The notes under the pieces: generated by a model
What the model saw: the letters and a program-made list of their open reading frames with translations, nothing else
Database searches by the model: none
Told to the model about the DNA's origin: nothing
Program-made: the position numbers and the translations under genes
In this document: piece by piece, positions 17,826 through 25,067 of the stretch
Layout of the letters: every line of letters begins with the position of its first letter
Numbering within the stretch: position 1 is the first letter of the stretch
Source of the DNA: Beijerinckiaceae bacterium
GTDB taxonomy: Bacteria; Pseudomonadota; Alphaproteobacteria; Rhizobiales; Beijerinckiaceae
Direction: 5' to 3'
Length of the DNA stretch: 41,705 bases
NCBI GenBank assembly: GCA_947453205.1
Contig: CANGFT010000040.1
Location: forward strand, 1 to 41,705

Positions 17826-20120
17826 ATGGCTCACGATATTCTTGAAAACAGCGGCTTCGCCGCAGATCGCAAGCTGAATATCGTCGGCACCAGCCCCATC
17901 AAGCATGATGGATGGGACAAGGTCACCGGCGCCGCGAAATTCTCTTCAGACATCATTCAGCCCGGCATGCTCGTGGGAAAGCTGCTGCGCAGCCCCCATC
18001 CCCATGCCGTCATCAAATCCATCGACACGTCTGAAGCGGAAAAGCTGCCGGGCGTGAAGGCGGTCGTCACCGGCGCGGACTTTCCCAGGATCAAGGAAGG
18101 CACGCCCTATGGCGACATGACCCGCATGGTGATGGCGCAGGAGAAGGTCTATCACGAGGGCCATCCGGTCGCCGCCGTCGCCGCCACATCGGAGTCCATC
18201 GCCAAGAGGGCGCTGAAGCTCATCAAGGTCGAGTATGAGGCGCTGCCCCATGTCATCGACCCCGTCGCGGCCATGCAGCCCGACGCGCCGATCCTGCACA
18301 GCTACATGCGCACCAAGGGCGTGAAGCCCGGCGATCCCAAGGTCAGCGCCGACAGGCCATCCAATGTGGTGGAGCGCTACGAGCTGGGCGTCGGCGACGT
18401 CGATGCGGGCTTCAGGGAGGCTGACGTCATCATCGAGCGCAGCTTCGACACCAAGCCCATGCATCAGGGCTATATCGAGCCGCAGTCCTGCGTGGCCTCC
18501 TGCTCGGAGGAAGGGGAGATCGAGCTGTGGTGCTGCACCCAGGCGCCCTTCGTCTATCGCGACCGTCTGTCCGAAATCCTCAAGGTCGACGGCTCCAAGA
18601 TCAAGGTGCAGCAGTCGGAGCTTGGCGGCGGCTTTGGCGGCAAGACCGCCTTCTATGCCGAACCCGTCGCGATCCAGCTCGCCCGCAAGGCCCGCCGTCC
18701 CGTGAAGATCACCTTCACCCGTTCTGAGGTCTTCCGCGGGACGGGGCCGGTGTCGGGCACCCATTCGCGCATCAAGATCGGCTGTAGGAAAGATGGCGTG
18801 ATCACGGCGGCGGAGGCGGAGCTCGTCTTCCAGACCGGGCCCTATTCGGGATCGGCCTTCACCAATGCGCCGCAGGCCATGTTCACGCGCTATGACCTCA
18901 AGAACGTGCGCACCGTCTCCTATGAAGTCGTCTCCAATCGTCCGAAGGTCGCCTCGTTCCGCGCGCCCTGCGTGCCGCAAGTGGTCTTCGGCGTCGAGGG
19001 CATCATCAGCGAACTCGCTGACAGGATCGGCATGGACCAGATCGACTTCCGCAGGAAGAACGCGATGGCCGATGGCGCCCGGACCATCTATGCGGAGACC
19101 TTCGGCAAGATCGGCTTCATCGAAACGCTGGAGGCCGCCAAGGCCTGCGATCACTATCGCTCGCCTGTGCCCAAGGGGCAGGGGCGCGGCATCTCCACGG
19201 GCTTCTGGTTCAATCGCGGCGGCGAGACCTCCTCGACGCTGAATGTCGCGCCCGATGGTTCGGTCACCATCACCATCGGCACGGCGGATGTGGCGGGCTC
19301 GCGCATCTCCATCTCCATGATGGTGGCGGAGGAGCTGGGCATTCCCGTCGACAAGGTGCGCGCTGTGCTGGCCGACACCCATCAGCTCGGCTTCAACCGC
19401 GTGACGGCTGGCAGCCGCACGACCTTCTCGCAAGGCGTGGTGCTGGTGGACTGCGCGCGCAAGGTCATCAAGGAGATGGCGGGCCGCGCCGCGCGCATCT
19501 GGAATGTGCCGGAGGAGGGCGTCGAATTCTCCAACGGCTCCTTCCGTCCGGCGGGCGCCAATGTGGGCGAGTTCCAGCCGCTCACCATCGCCGACATCGC
19601 CAAGAAGACCACCAGCACCGAAGGCGCCATCGCCGCCCGGTCCGACATGAATGTGACGGGCGCAGGGCCGGGCTTCGGCTGCCATATCGTCGACGTCGCC
19701 GTCGATGAGGAGACCGGCGCCGTCGAGATCAAACGCTATACGGTGGTGGAGGACGCAGGAAAGGCCATCCATCCCCTGCAGGTGGAAGGCCAGTTTCAGG
19801 GCGGCGCTGTTCAGGGCATCGGCTGGGCCCTCAATGAAGAATATATCTTCGGCGAGGACGGCAAGATGCAGAATCCGGGCTTCCTTGATTACCGCATGCC
19901 CGTGGCTTCGGACGTGCCGAACATTGATACGGTGATCGTCGAAGTCCCCAATCCCAAGCATCCCTTCGGCCTGCGCGGCGTCGGCGAAGTGCCGGTCGTT
20001 CCCACCATGGCGGCCATCGCCAACGCCATCGGCGATTGCATCGGCGTGCGCCCGCAAAGCCTGCCCATGTCGCCGCCGCGCCTGCTGCAGCTCATCAAAG
20101 AGCGCGGCGCCGCGAAATAA
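17826..20120 (+). CDS. Molybdenum hydroxylase, molybdopterin-binding large subunit
   Basis: This is the 764-residue catalytic subunit binding molybdenum cofactor and hydroxylating its substrate with water-derived oxygen. Motifs: GTSPIKHDGWDKVTGAAKF at the start, MHQGYIEPQ (212-220), GGGFGGK (267-273), the segment ASFRAPCVPQVVFG near 380, and GLRGVGEVP with the catalytic Glu near residue 721. It lacks the AYxCSFR loop of form I CO dehydrogenase, so CO is not the expected substrate; an aromatic or N-heteroaromatic acid or aldehyde is more likely. No chaperone (XdhC- or CoxD-like) gene is adjacent, so maturation genes must lie elsewhere. A strong hairpin follows the stop codon. Confidence 0.93.
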   Translation: MAHDILENSGFAADRKLNIVGTSPIKHDGWDKVTGAAKFSSDIIQPGMLVGKLLRSPHPHAVIKSIDTSEAEKLPGVKAVVTGADFPRIKEGTPYGDMTRMVMAQEKVYHEGHPVAAVAATSESIAKRALKLIKVEYEALPHVIDPVAAMQPDAPILHSYMRTKGVKPGDPKVSADRPSNVVERYELGVGDVDAGFREADVIIERSFDTKPMHQGYIEPQSCVASCSEEGEIELWCCTQAPFVYRDRLSEILKVDGSKIKVQQSELGGGFGGKTAFYAEPVAIQLARKARRPVKITFTRSEVFRGTGPVSGTHSRIKIGCRKDGVITAAEAELVFQTGPYSGSAFTNAPQAMFTRYDLKNVRTVSYEVVSNRPKVASFRAPCVPQVVFGVEGIISELADRIGMDQIDFRRKNAMADGARTIYAETFGKIGFIETLEAAKACDHYRSPVPKGQGRGISTGFWFNRGGETSSTLNVAPDGSVTITIGTADVAGSRISISMMVAEELGIPVDKVRAVLADTHQLGFNRVTAGSRTTFSQGVVLVDCARKVIKEMAGRAARIWNVPEEGVEFSNGSFRPAGANVGEFQPLTIADIAKKTTSTEGAIAARSDMNVTGAGPGFGCHIVDVAVDEETGAVEIKRYTVVEDAGKAIHPLQVEGQFQGGAVQGIGWALNEEYIFGEDGKMQNPGFLDYRMPVASDVPNIDTVIVEVPNPKHPFGLRGVGEVPVVPTMAAIANAIGDCIGVRPQSLPMSPPRLLQLIKERGAAK

Positions 20121-20133
20121 GTCCGGGTCCATT

Positions 20134-20164
20134 CGCCCCCGCCTGTCATGACATGGCGGGGGCG
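20134..20164. terminator. Hairpin between convergent hydroxylase and hydrolase genes
   Basis: CGCCCCCGCCTGTCA (20134-20148) pairs with TGACA and GGCGGGGGCG (20149-20164), interrupted by one bulged T, giving a 15-bp hairpin. It lies 14 bases after the large-subunit stop and 37 bases from the end of the opposing gene. There is no T-run on either side, so it may stabilise transcript ends rather than terminate by itself. Confidence 0.5.
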
Positions 20165-20200
20165 GTTGGCCTCCTGCTCAGCTCGGCGAAATGGTCAGCG

Positions 20201-21100
20201 TCAGACGTCCTGCATGAAAGACCGCAGGGCTGCGATCAATTCGTCCGGCGCATAGAAGGGTATGTCGTGCATTGAATCGGCGGTGGCCCAGACGATCTGC
20301 GGAAAGTCCTTGTTCAGGCGGGCGACGATCGGCGGGGTGAAGCGATTCGATTTCAGTCCGCGCAGGAAATACATGGGCGCCTTCACCTTGGGCAGCTCCT
20401 CCCAGACGTCGAGTTCGCGCACGCGGCGCACCTTGACCGAGGGATCTGTGGGATTGGCGTTTGAATAGTCAGGGTCGCGCTTGAGTTGGTAGCCTGCGGC
20501 GACTTTGGTCAGGGCCTGTTCCGCGCGGGCGCGATCCTGTGAGATGCGCGGGGGATTGGCGAGTTTGCCGAACCGCTCCATGGCCGCCTCCACGGTGGGG
20601 AAGATCACCGGCGGATTGTTGATGCCCTTGGCCGAAGGCTCATATTCACCAAAGGCGCTGTCGATCACGATCAGCCTTGAGAGCTCATCGGGAAAATTCG
20701 AGGCGAAGGAGACGGCGAGGCGACCGGAGAACGAATGTCCGGCCACGATGGGCTTGCGCCAGCCAAGATGCGCGGACAGGGCCCGAATATCCCCCATGAG
20801 CGCATCCACGGAATAGTTTTTCGATGGGCTCCAGGAGGATTCGCCAAAGCCGCGCATGTCGAAACAGACGACTTCGCGATCTGTCGCGAGCTTTTGCGCG
20901 ACATTGATCCAGTCGAAGGAATCAAAATAATTCGCGCCATGCATCAGAACCAGCGGCGTCTTTCCGGGCTTGCCGAAGCGCCGGTAAAAGATGGTGACAT
21001 CGCCCGAGGCGAAGCGCTCGTCGGCATGGGCGGGCGCTGGAAGGGCGAGCGCAGCCATGCTCGCGGCGGATGTTTGCAGCAGGCTCCTGCGATCAAGCAT
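20201..21100 (-). CDS. Exported alpha/beta-fold hydrolase with Tat-like signal
   Basis: This is a 299-residue alpha/beta hydrolase. The N-terminus MLDRRSLLQTSAASMAALAL has an Arg-Arg pair and a hydrophobic core, consistent with Tat or Sec export and cleavage after AHA near residue 26. The fold is seen in PLVLMHGANYFDSFDW (oxyanion region), VVCFDMRGFGES, the nucleophile elbow GHSFSG (121-126, Ser123) and His278 in SMHDIPFYAP. The overall pattern resembles haloalkane-dehalogenase or meta-cleavage-product-hydrolase relatives, but the substrate cannot be told. AAGGA lies 8 bases upstream of the ATG. It is the third gene of a leftward set VOC - binding protein - hydrolase. Confidence 0.85.
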   Translation of the reverse strand: MLDRRSLLQTSAASMAALALPAPAHADERFASGDVTIFYRRFGKPGKTPLVLMHGANYFDSFDWINVAQKLATDREVVCFDMRGFGESSWSPSKNYSVDALMGDIRALSAHLGWRKPIVAGHSFSGRLAVSFASNFPDELSRLIVIDSAFGEYEPSAKGINNPPVIFPTVEAAMERFGKLANPPRISQDRARAEQALTKVAAGYQLKRDPDYSNANPTDPSVKVRRVRELDVWEELPKVKAPMYFLRGLKSNRFTPPIVARLNKDFPQIVWATADSMHDIPFYAPDELIAALRSFMQDV

Positions 21101-21243
21101 GGATGCGTCCTTTGTGTTCAGTTTCAGATAAGAAAGGCCGGATGAGCGACGCTTGAAAGTTGGCGATCACCGGGCGTCCCCCTGGTTCGTTGGGCTTGTT
21201 TTCATGAGCCGCAAGCTCATCATCGCGCCATGCGCGCGCAGTG

Positions 21244-22227
21244 TCAGCGGATTGCTTTCTGGTAATAGGACAGATCCACATATTTCATGGGATCATCGAG
21301 CTGCTTCTTGCCGTCGCCCAGCTTGTTGCGCAGGTCCAGCAACATCTTGACGCCCTCCATATTGATGGCCGCGCGCTTGTTCAGGCCGCCTTTGCCCGAC
21401 ACAAGGCTGGCGTAGAGCGTTTCGGCGTCCTCCGCCGAGAGCGTCTTGATGCGGTCCTTCAGGACCGCGATCGCCGCAGCCTTGTCGGAGAACACAAGGT
21501 CGGTGGCCCCGATCAGCGCGCGGACGAAGGAGACGACCTCCGTTTCATGATCTTTCGCCCATGAGCGGCGCACCACGAAGGCGCTGCCCTGATAGGCGCC
21601 GATGAGTTCGGTGGCGTCCGCCAGAATGTTGAAGCCGAGCTTCTTCGCTTCGAGATCATCTGGCGAGGACAATGCCGCCGCGGCCGCCTTCCCCTCGCGC
21701 ATGGCGGCGAGGCGGCTTGGCCCGCTGCCGACGGCGAGCGCGGTGAAATCCTTGTCGAGCGTCAGGCCGTTCATTTGCAGGATGCGCAGCAGAACAAGCC
21801 CATAGCCGCTGTTCAGCGCATCGCTGGCGACGACCTTGCCCTTGATGTCGGCGAGCGTCTTCACCTCGGGGCGCGTGACGATCTTGTTCATGCCGGAGTG
21901 GACGCCCGCTATGCCCACGAGATCATAGCCGGGGCTGTTCACGTCGCCGACGCCCTCCGCATTGGCGACCGTGTTGTCGAAGGCCATGGAGGCGAATTGA
22001 TATTTGCCGGCCATCATGCCCTCGATGACGGCGGTCGAGCCGCGCGTCACCTCCTGGGTGACCTTCAGCCCTTCGCGGGCGAAGAAGCCGCGCTCCAGCG
22101 CCATCCAGACCGGCAGGTTGGTGGCGCCGGCGAAGGTGACGATGGTGATGCTGGTCTCAGCCTTCGCCGCGCCATTGAGCGTGAAGGCGAGGACAAGGGC
22201 GGCGAGCGAGCGCAGTGCGGGCTTCAT
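21244..22227 (-). CDS. Periplasmic substrate-binding protein, NitT/TauT (NMT1) family (orphan)
   Basis: This 327-residue exported binding protein has a signal peptide of about 23 residues (cleavage after AAKA). The mature part ITIVTFAGATNLPVWMALERGFFAREGLKV is characteristic of the SsuA/TauA/ThiY-like NMT1 group; LADIKGKVVASDALNSGYG and the FVRALIGATDLVFSDK segment agree. Group members bind sulfonates, nitrate, pyrimidine precursors or aromatic acids such as phthalate. No permease or ATPase gene is near. GGAGGA lies upstream of the ATG. It is 32 bases downstream of the VOC gene and probably co-transcribed with it. Confidence 0.87.
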   Translation of the reverse strand: MKPALRSLAALVLAFTLNGAAKAETSITIVTFAGATNLPVWMALERGFFAREGLKVTQEVTRGSTAVIEGMMAGKYQFASMAFDNTVANAEGVGDVNSPGYDLVGIAGVHSGMNKIVTRPEVKTLADIKGKVVASDALNSGYGLVLLRILQMNGLTLDKDFTALAVGSGPSRLAAMREGKAAAAALSSPDDLEAKKLGFNILADATELIGAYQGSAFVVRRSWAKDHETEVVSFVRALIGATDLVFSDKAAAIAVLKDRIKTLSAEDAETLYASLVSGKGGLNKRAAINMEGVKMLLDLRNKLGDGKKQLDDPMKYVDLSYYQKAIR

Positions 22228-22259
22228 GGTGTGTCTCCTCCGTCGGTTTTGTTATGTTT

Positions 22260-22673
22260 TCAGTCCGCAGCCGAACCCTCCCAGGGCTGGCCGGTGATGT
22301 CGAAGACCACGCCATCGGGGCCTTTGAACTTGTATTCGGCATGGGCGCCGGTGGGGATGTGATATTCGACGGGCTCCGCCCCGGCGGCGGTCAGCTTGTC
22401 CATCCAGGCCTCGACATCGTCGACCACCACGCCGAAATGGTGGATGCCCAGATAGTCCATGCCCTTGCCAAGCTGGTCGTCGTTGAATTTGAGGATGGCG
22501 ATGTTCAGCGCGCCATCGGTCAGGAACACGCCCGACGGGCGCGGCGCCTCGTCGGGTTTGGCGGGATCGAGGCCGAAGCGGCGCAACTCCCTGAAGCCGA
22601 ACATGCTCTTGTAGAATTCGGCGGCCTTGCCCGGATGGTCGCTGGCGAGGGCGATATGGCGGATCTTCAACAT
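22260..22673 (-). CDS. VOC-family (glyoxalase/extradiol-dioxygenase fold) protein
   Basis: This is a single-domain vicinal-oxygen-chelate protein of 137 residues. Its two beta-alpha-beta-beta-beta repeats are seen in IRHIALASDHPGKAAEFYKSMFGF at the start and HHFGVVVDDVEAWMDKLTAAGAE in the second half. Possible metal ligands are His6, His78 or His79 and Asp125 in PDGVVFDI; the last position is more often Glu. It is too short for an extradiol ring-cleavage enzyme of the two-domain type. GGGGAAA precedes the ATG. It heads the leftward three-gene set and is divergent from the class II aldolase pair. Reaction unknown. Confidence 0.87.
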   Translation of the reverse strand: MLKIRHIALASDHPGKAAEFYKSMFGFRELRRFGLDPAKPDEAPRPSGVFLTDGALNIAILKFNDDQLGKGMDYLGIHHFGVVVDDVEAWMDKLTAAGAEPVEYHIPTGAHAEYKFKGPDGVVFDITGQPWEGSAAD

Positions 22674-22706
22674 GGCGTTTCCCCGGAGCCTTTCACATTC
22701 GAAGGG

Positions 22707-22790
22707 ATGTTGGACCTTTTCCGCTCGGCGTGGAAGTCCCGGGTGACGCGGGCGTGGAAATATCGCAAAATGCTTGAAATGGACGCCTGA
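22707..22790 (+). CDS. Possible 27-residue small protein or DUF1127-like remnant
   Basis: In the divergent spacer an ATG at 22707 opens MLDLFRSAWKSRVTRAWKYRK and ends MLEMDA with TGA at 22788-22790. The basic, Trp-containing helix and the MLEMDA turn recall DUF1127 small proteins of alphaproteobacteria. The same frame continues after the TGA with LADRLRAEAL, which resembles the usual LADIGL-RAEA end of that family. It could be a decayed DUF1127 gene or a short true protein. The ribosome-binding site (AAGGG) is too close to the ATG to be convincing. Confidence 0.25.
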   Translation: MLDLFRSAWKSRVTRAWKYRKMLEMDA

Positions 22791-22849
22791 TTGGCCGATA
22801 GGCTGCGAGCCGAGGCGCTCTGCTCGCCGGTCAACGCCCTGGAGGAAAC

Positions 22850-23653
22850 ATGAGACTCTTCGAATGCGCCTGCTGCGCCCCCGCCGGCTTCCTCAGCTCT
22901 CCCGCCGATGGCGGCGGCGCCTCCCATGCGCCCCTGAAATCCGCCGGCCCGGTCGCCCGCGATGTGCTGGAGGAATTGGCCAGCGCGAGCCGCATTCTCG
23001 CCGACCAGGGCGTCTTCGACGCCTTCGGCCACCTGTCCATGCGCCACCCCGCCTCGCCGGACCGCTTCCTGATGTCGCGCTCGCAGGCGCCCGCGCTCGT
23101 CACCGCCGATGACATCATGGAGTTCGATCTCGACGCCGAGGCCGTGGATCCCCAGGGCCGCAGCGGCTTCTTCGAGCGGTTCATTCACGGCGAGATCTAC
23201 AAGGCGCGCCCGGACGTGATGTCGGTCGTTCACAGCCATTCGCCTTCCGTGATCCCCTTCAGCCTCGTCCCCAACAAGATGCAGGCCATGTATCACAACG
23301 CCGCCTTCATCGCCGAGGGCGTGCCGGTGTTCGACATCCGCGAGAAGTTTGGCGCGACCGACATGCTCGTCGGCAATCACGAGAAGGGCCGCGAACTCGC
23401 CCGCGTCCTCGGCCACAAGCCGGTCTGCCTCATGCGCGCCCATGGCTCCGTGGCGGTCGGCCCGAGCCTGAAGCATGCGGTGTTCCGCGCCGTCTATACG
23501 GAAGTCAACGCCAAGCTCCAGATCCAGGCGACCATCATCGCAGGCGGCGCGCCGCTCGCCTCGCTGGATGCGGACGAGGGCCGTCTTGCGGACGCCGTGA
23601 ACCTTGGCGTCGTCGGGCGCCCCTGGGATCTGTGGAAGATGCGGATCGGGTGA
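22850..23653 (+). CDS. Class II aldolase/adducin-fold enzyme (aldolase or decarboxylase), copy 1
   Basis: This is a 267-residue member of the family that includes fuculose-phosphate aldolase and metal-dependent decarboxylases of aromatic and pyridine carboxylates (for example the 3-hydroxy-2-methylpyridine-4,5-dicarboxylate decarboxylase of vitamin B6 breakdown). Metal ligands His128 and His130 (VVHSHSP) and His198 (RAHGS) are present, as is Glu109 with the FucA-like spacing of 19 to the first His. An unusual N-terminal stretch MRLFECACCAPAGF precedes the domain (which begins near residue 35). GGAGG at 22841-22845 supports the ATG. It is followed 54 bases later by a second family member. A decarboxylase or retro-aldol role in the catabolic cluster is inferred. 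Confidence 0.87.
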   Translation: MRLFECACCAPAGFLSSPADGGGASHAPLKSAGPVARDVLEELASASRILADQGVFDAFGHLSMRHPASPDRFLMSRSQAPALVTADDIMEFDLDAEAVDPQGRSGFFERFIHGEIYKARPDVMSVVHSHSPSVIPFSLVPNKMQAMYHNAAFIAEGVPVFDIREKFGATDMLVGNHEKGRELARVLGHKPVCLMRAHGSVAVGPSLKHAVFRAVYTEVNAKLQIQATIIAGGAPLASLDADEGRLADAVNLGVVGRPWDLWKMRIG

Positions 23654-23660
23654 TCTACGG

Positions 23661-23683
23661 GCGGCCTCTCGCAGAGGGGCCGC
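23661..23683 (+). other. Intercistronic hairpin between the two class II aldolase genes
   Basis: GCGGCCTCT (23661-23669) pairs with AGA and GGCCGC (23673-23683), with two bulged G residues and a CGC loop. No T-run follows. It could protect or process the mRNA between the two cistrons. Confidence 0.45.
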
Positions 23684-23707
23684 AACCTCTCAGCATGGAG
23701 AAACACA

Positions 23708-24388
23708 GTGTCGGACAGGCTCCCTGAAGCCGAAGCGCGCCAGCAACTCGTCGATGCGATCCGCATGCTCGAGCGCGCCAATGTGGTCGATTACAACGGG
23801 CATTTCAGCGCGCGCGTCGGCGAGGACCGGGTGCTCATCAATTCCGGCCCCTCGGTGCGCGGCGCCCTGGCGGCCAGCGACATCATCGCCATCGACATGG
23901 ACGGCAAGCCGCTCGACGGCAATGTGCCGCCGCCCCTCGAATTTCATCTGCATACGGAGATCTATCGGGCGCGGCCTGATGTGAACGCCGTGGTTCACAC
24001 CCATCCGCGCTGGTCCACCTATCTGTCGATGACCGGCACGCCCTACAAGCCCGTCTTCGCGCAGGGCGTGCTGCTGGGCGACATTCCGCTGTTCGACTCG
24101 CCCAACTCCATCAACACCAAGCCCATGGGCGAGCAGCTCGCGAAAACGCTTGGCGCGCAGCCTTCGGTTCTTTTGAAGTCCCATGGCGTGACAGTGGTGG
24201 GCTCGGACATCATCGAGGCCTTCACGCTGGCGATCTATCTCGAGGAAAATTCCGAGCGCCAGTATATGGCGATGCAGATCGGCGACCCCTATGTCTTCAC
24301 CGCCGAAGAGCAGGAGCTTTGCCGCCAGAAGCTTTGGACCCGCAGCCTCTTCAAGAAGACCTGGGACCACTATCGCTCGAAGCTGTGA
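23708..24388 (+). CDS. Class II aldolase/adducin-fold enzyme (aldolase or decarboxylase), copy 2
   Basis: This is a 226-residue family member starting at GTG 23708, set by GGAG at 23697-23700. The catalytic or metal-site residues are Glu78 (PPPLEFHLHTE), His97 and His99 (VVHTHPRW) and His159 (KSHGVTVVG). The spacing from Glu78 to His97 is again 19, as in FucA. It differs strongly in sequence from the upstream copy, so the pair is not a recent duplication and probably serves two substrates or steps. Its stop codon is the edge of the terminator of the opposing gene. Confidence 0.88.
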   Translation: MSDRLPEAEARQQLVDAIRMLERANVVDYNGHFSARVGEDRVLINSGPSVRGALAASDIIAIDMDGKPLDGNVPPPLEFHLHTEIYRARPDVNAVVHTHPRWSTYLSMTGTPYKPVFAQGVLLGDIPLFDSPNSINTKPMGEQLAKTLGAQPSVLLKSHGVTVVGSDIIEAFTLAIYLEENSERQYMAMQIGDPYVFTAEEQELCRQKLWTRSLFKKTWDHYRSKL

Positions 24389-24418
24389 AAAAGGGCGCGC
24401 CCCGCGTGAGGCGCGCCC
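24388..24418 (-). terminator. Intrinsic terminator of the leftward CMD-family gene
   Basis: On the minus strand a perfect 9-bp stem GGGCGCGCC / GGCGCGCCC (24393-24418) with an 8-base loop is followed by TTTTT (24392-24388). The U-tract starts inside the stop codon of the opposing class II aldolase gene. Confidence 0.85.
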
Positions 24419-24424
24419 GGTTCA

Positions 24425-25021
24425 TCAGGGCACCGGCAGGATGCAGACGTCCGGCCCATCGTCGAGCTGCATGTCCATGACGCAGAGCATGGCGGCGGTG
24501 CTGGCGTAGTTGCCCATCAAGGCCACCAGATTGAGCAGCCCCTCGCGGCCGAAGATCTTCAGCGCGCGCGCGAAGGTTTCGGACGAGACCTTGCGCTTGC
24601 CGAAGGTCTCCCGGCCCAGCGTGACGATGACGTCGTCAACCTCATCAAGGCCCTTCGTGTCCTTGCGATATTTGATGATGTCGATGATCTCCTGGGAAAC
24701 CCCGCATTTCAGCGCCTCGGGCTCATGGGCCGCCCATTCGAAGCGGCTGTCGCATTCGCGCGCGGTGATGAGGATCGCGATTTCGCGCAGGCGCGGCGAG
24801 ATGCCCGATTCGAAGCGCAGGAATTTGCCGACCGGGCGGGTGATCTGCGACAGCTTGGGGCTATGGAGGCTGATGCCGCCGGGGCCGATCAGGCCGCGAA
24901 TGGTCTGGCCCTTGGGGTCCGCGACATAATCGAAGACCTTCTTGCCTTCGTCGTCGAAGTCTTCGCGCTTTGGCAGCGGCAGGCGGCAGCGGGACGCTGG
25001 GTCAATATCGGGCGGCAGCAT
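24425..25021 (-). CDS. Carboxymuconolactone decarboxylase (CMD/AhpD-fold) family protein
   Basis: This is a 198-residue protein starting MLPPDIDPASRCRLPLPKRE at 25021, with GGGAGAG upstream. The AhpD-fold core runs from about 60 to 185: LREIAILITARECDSRFEW (79-96), then AAHEPEALKCGVSQEIID. Family residues Glu89, Glu95 and His99 are kept, but the peroxidase CxxC pair of AhpD is absent (only Cys90), so a disulfide-reductase role is unlikely. True carboxymuconolactone decarboxylases are shorter. The position at the end of the catabolic cluster suggests a role in handling a muconolactone-like intermediate, which is inference. Confidence 0.87.
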   Translation of the reverse strand: MLPPDIDPASRCRLPLPKREDFDDEGKKVFDYVADPKGQTIRGLIGPGGISLHSPKLSQITRPVGKFLRFESGISPRLREIAILITARECDSRFEWAAHEPEALKCGVSQEIIDIIKYRKDTKGLDEVDDVIVTLGRETFGKRKVSSETFARALKIFGREGLLNLVALMGNYASTAAMLCVMDMQLDDGPDVCILPVP

Positions 25022-25067
25022 GTTTCTCTCCCTGAATTTTTGCTGTGGCGTGAAAATAACTGAATAA

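Noticed and set aside
16479-20120. Identity of the molybdenum hydroxylase as aerobic CO dehydrogenase (coxMSL)
   Set aside because: The order of subunits fits, but the large subunit lacks the AYxCSFR active-site loop and no cox accessory genes are present.
22260-22673. VOC protein as an extradiol ring-cleavage dioxygenase
   Set aside because: It has a single 137-residue domain and an Asp where the family metal ligand is usually Glu; two-domain dioxygenases are twice as long.
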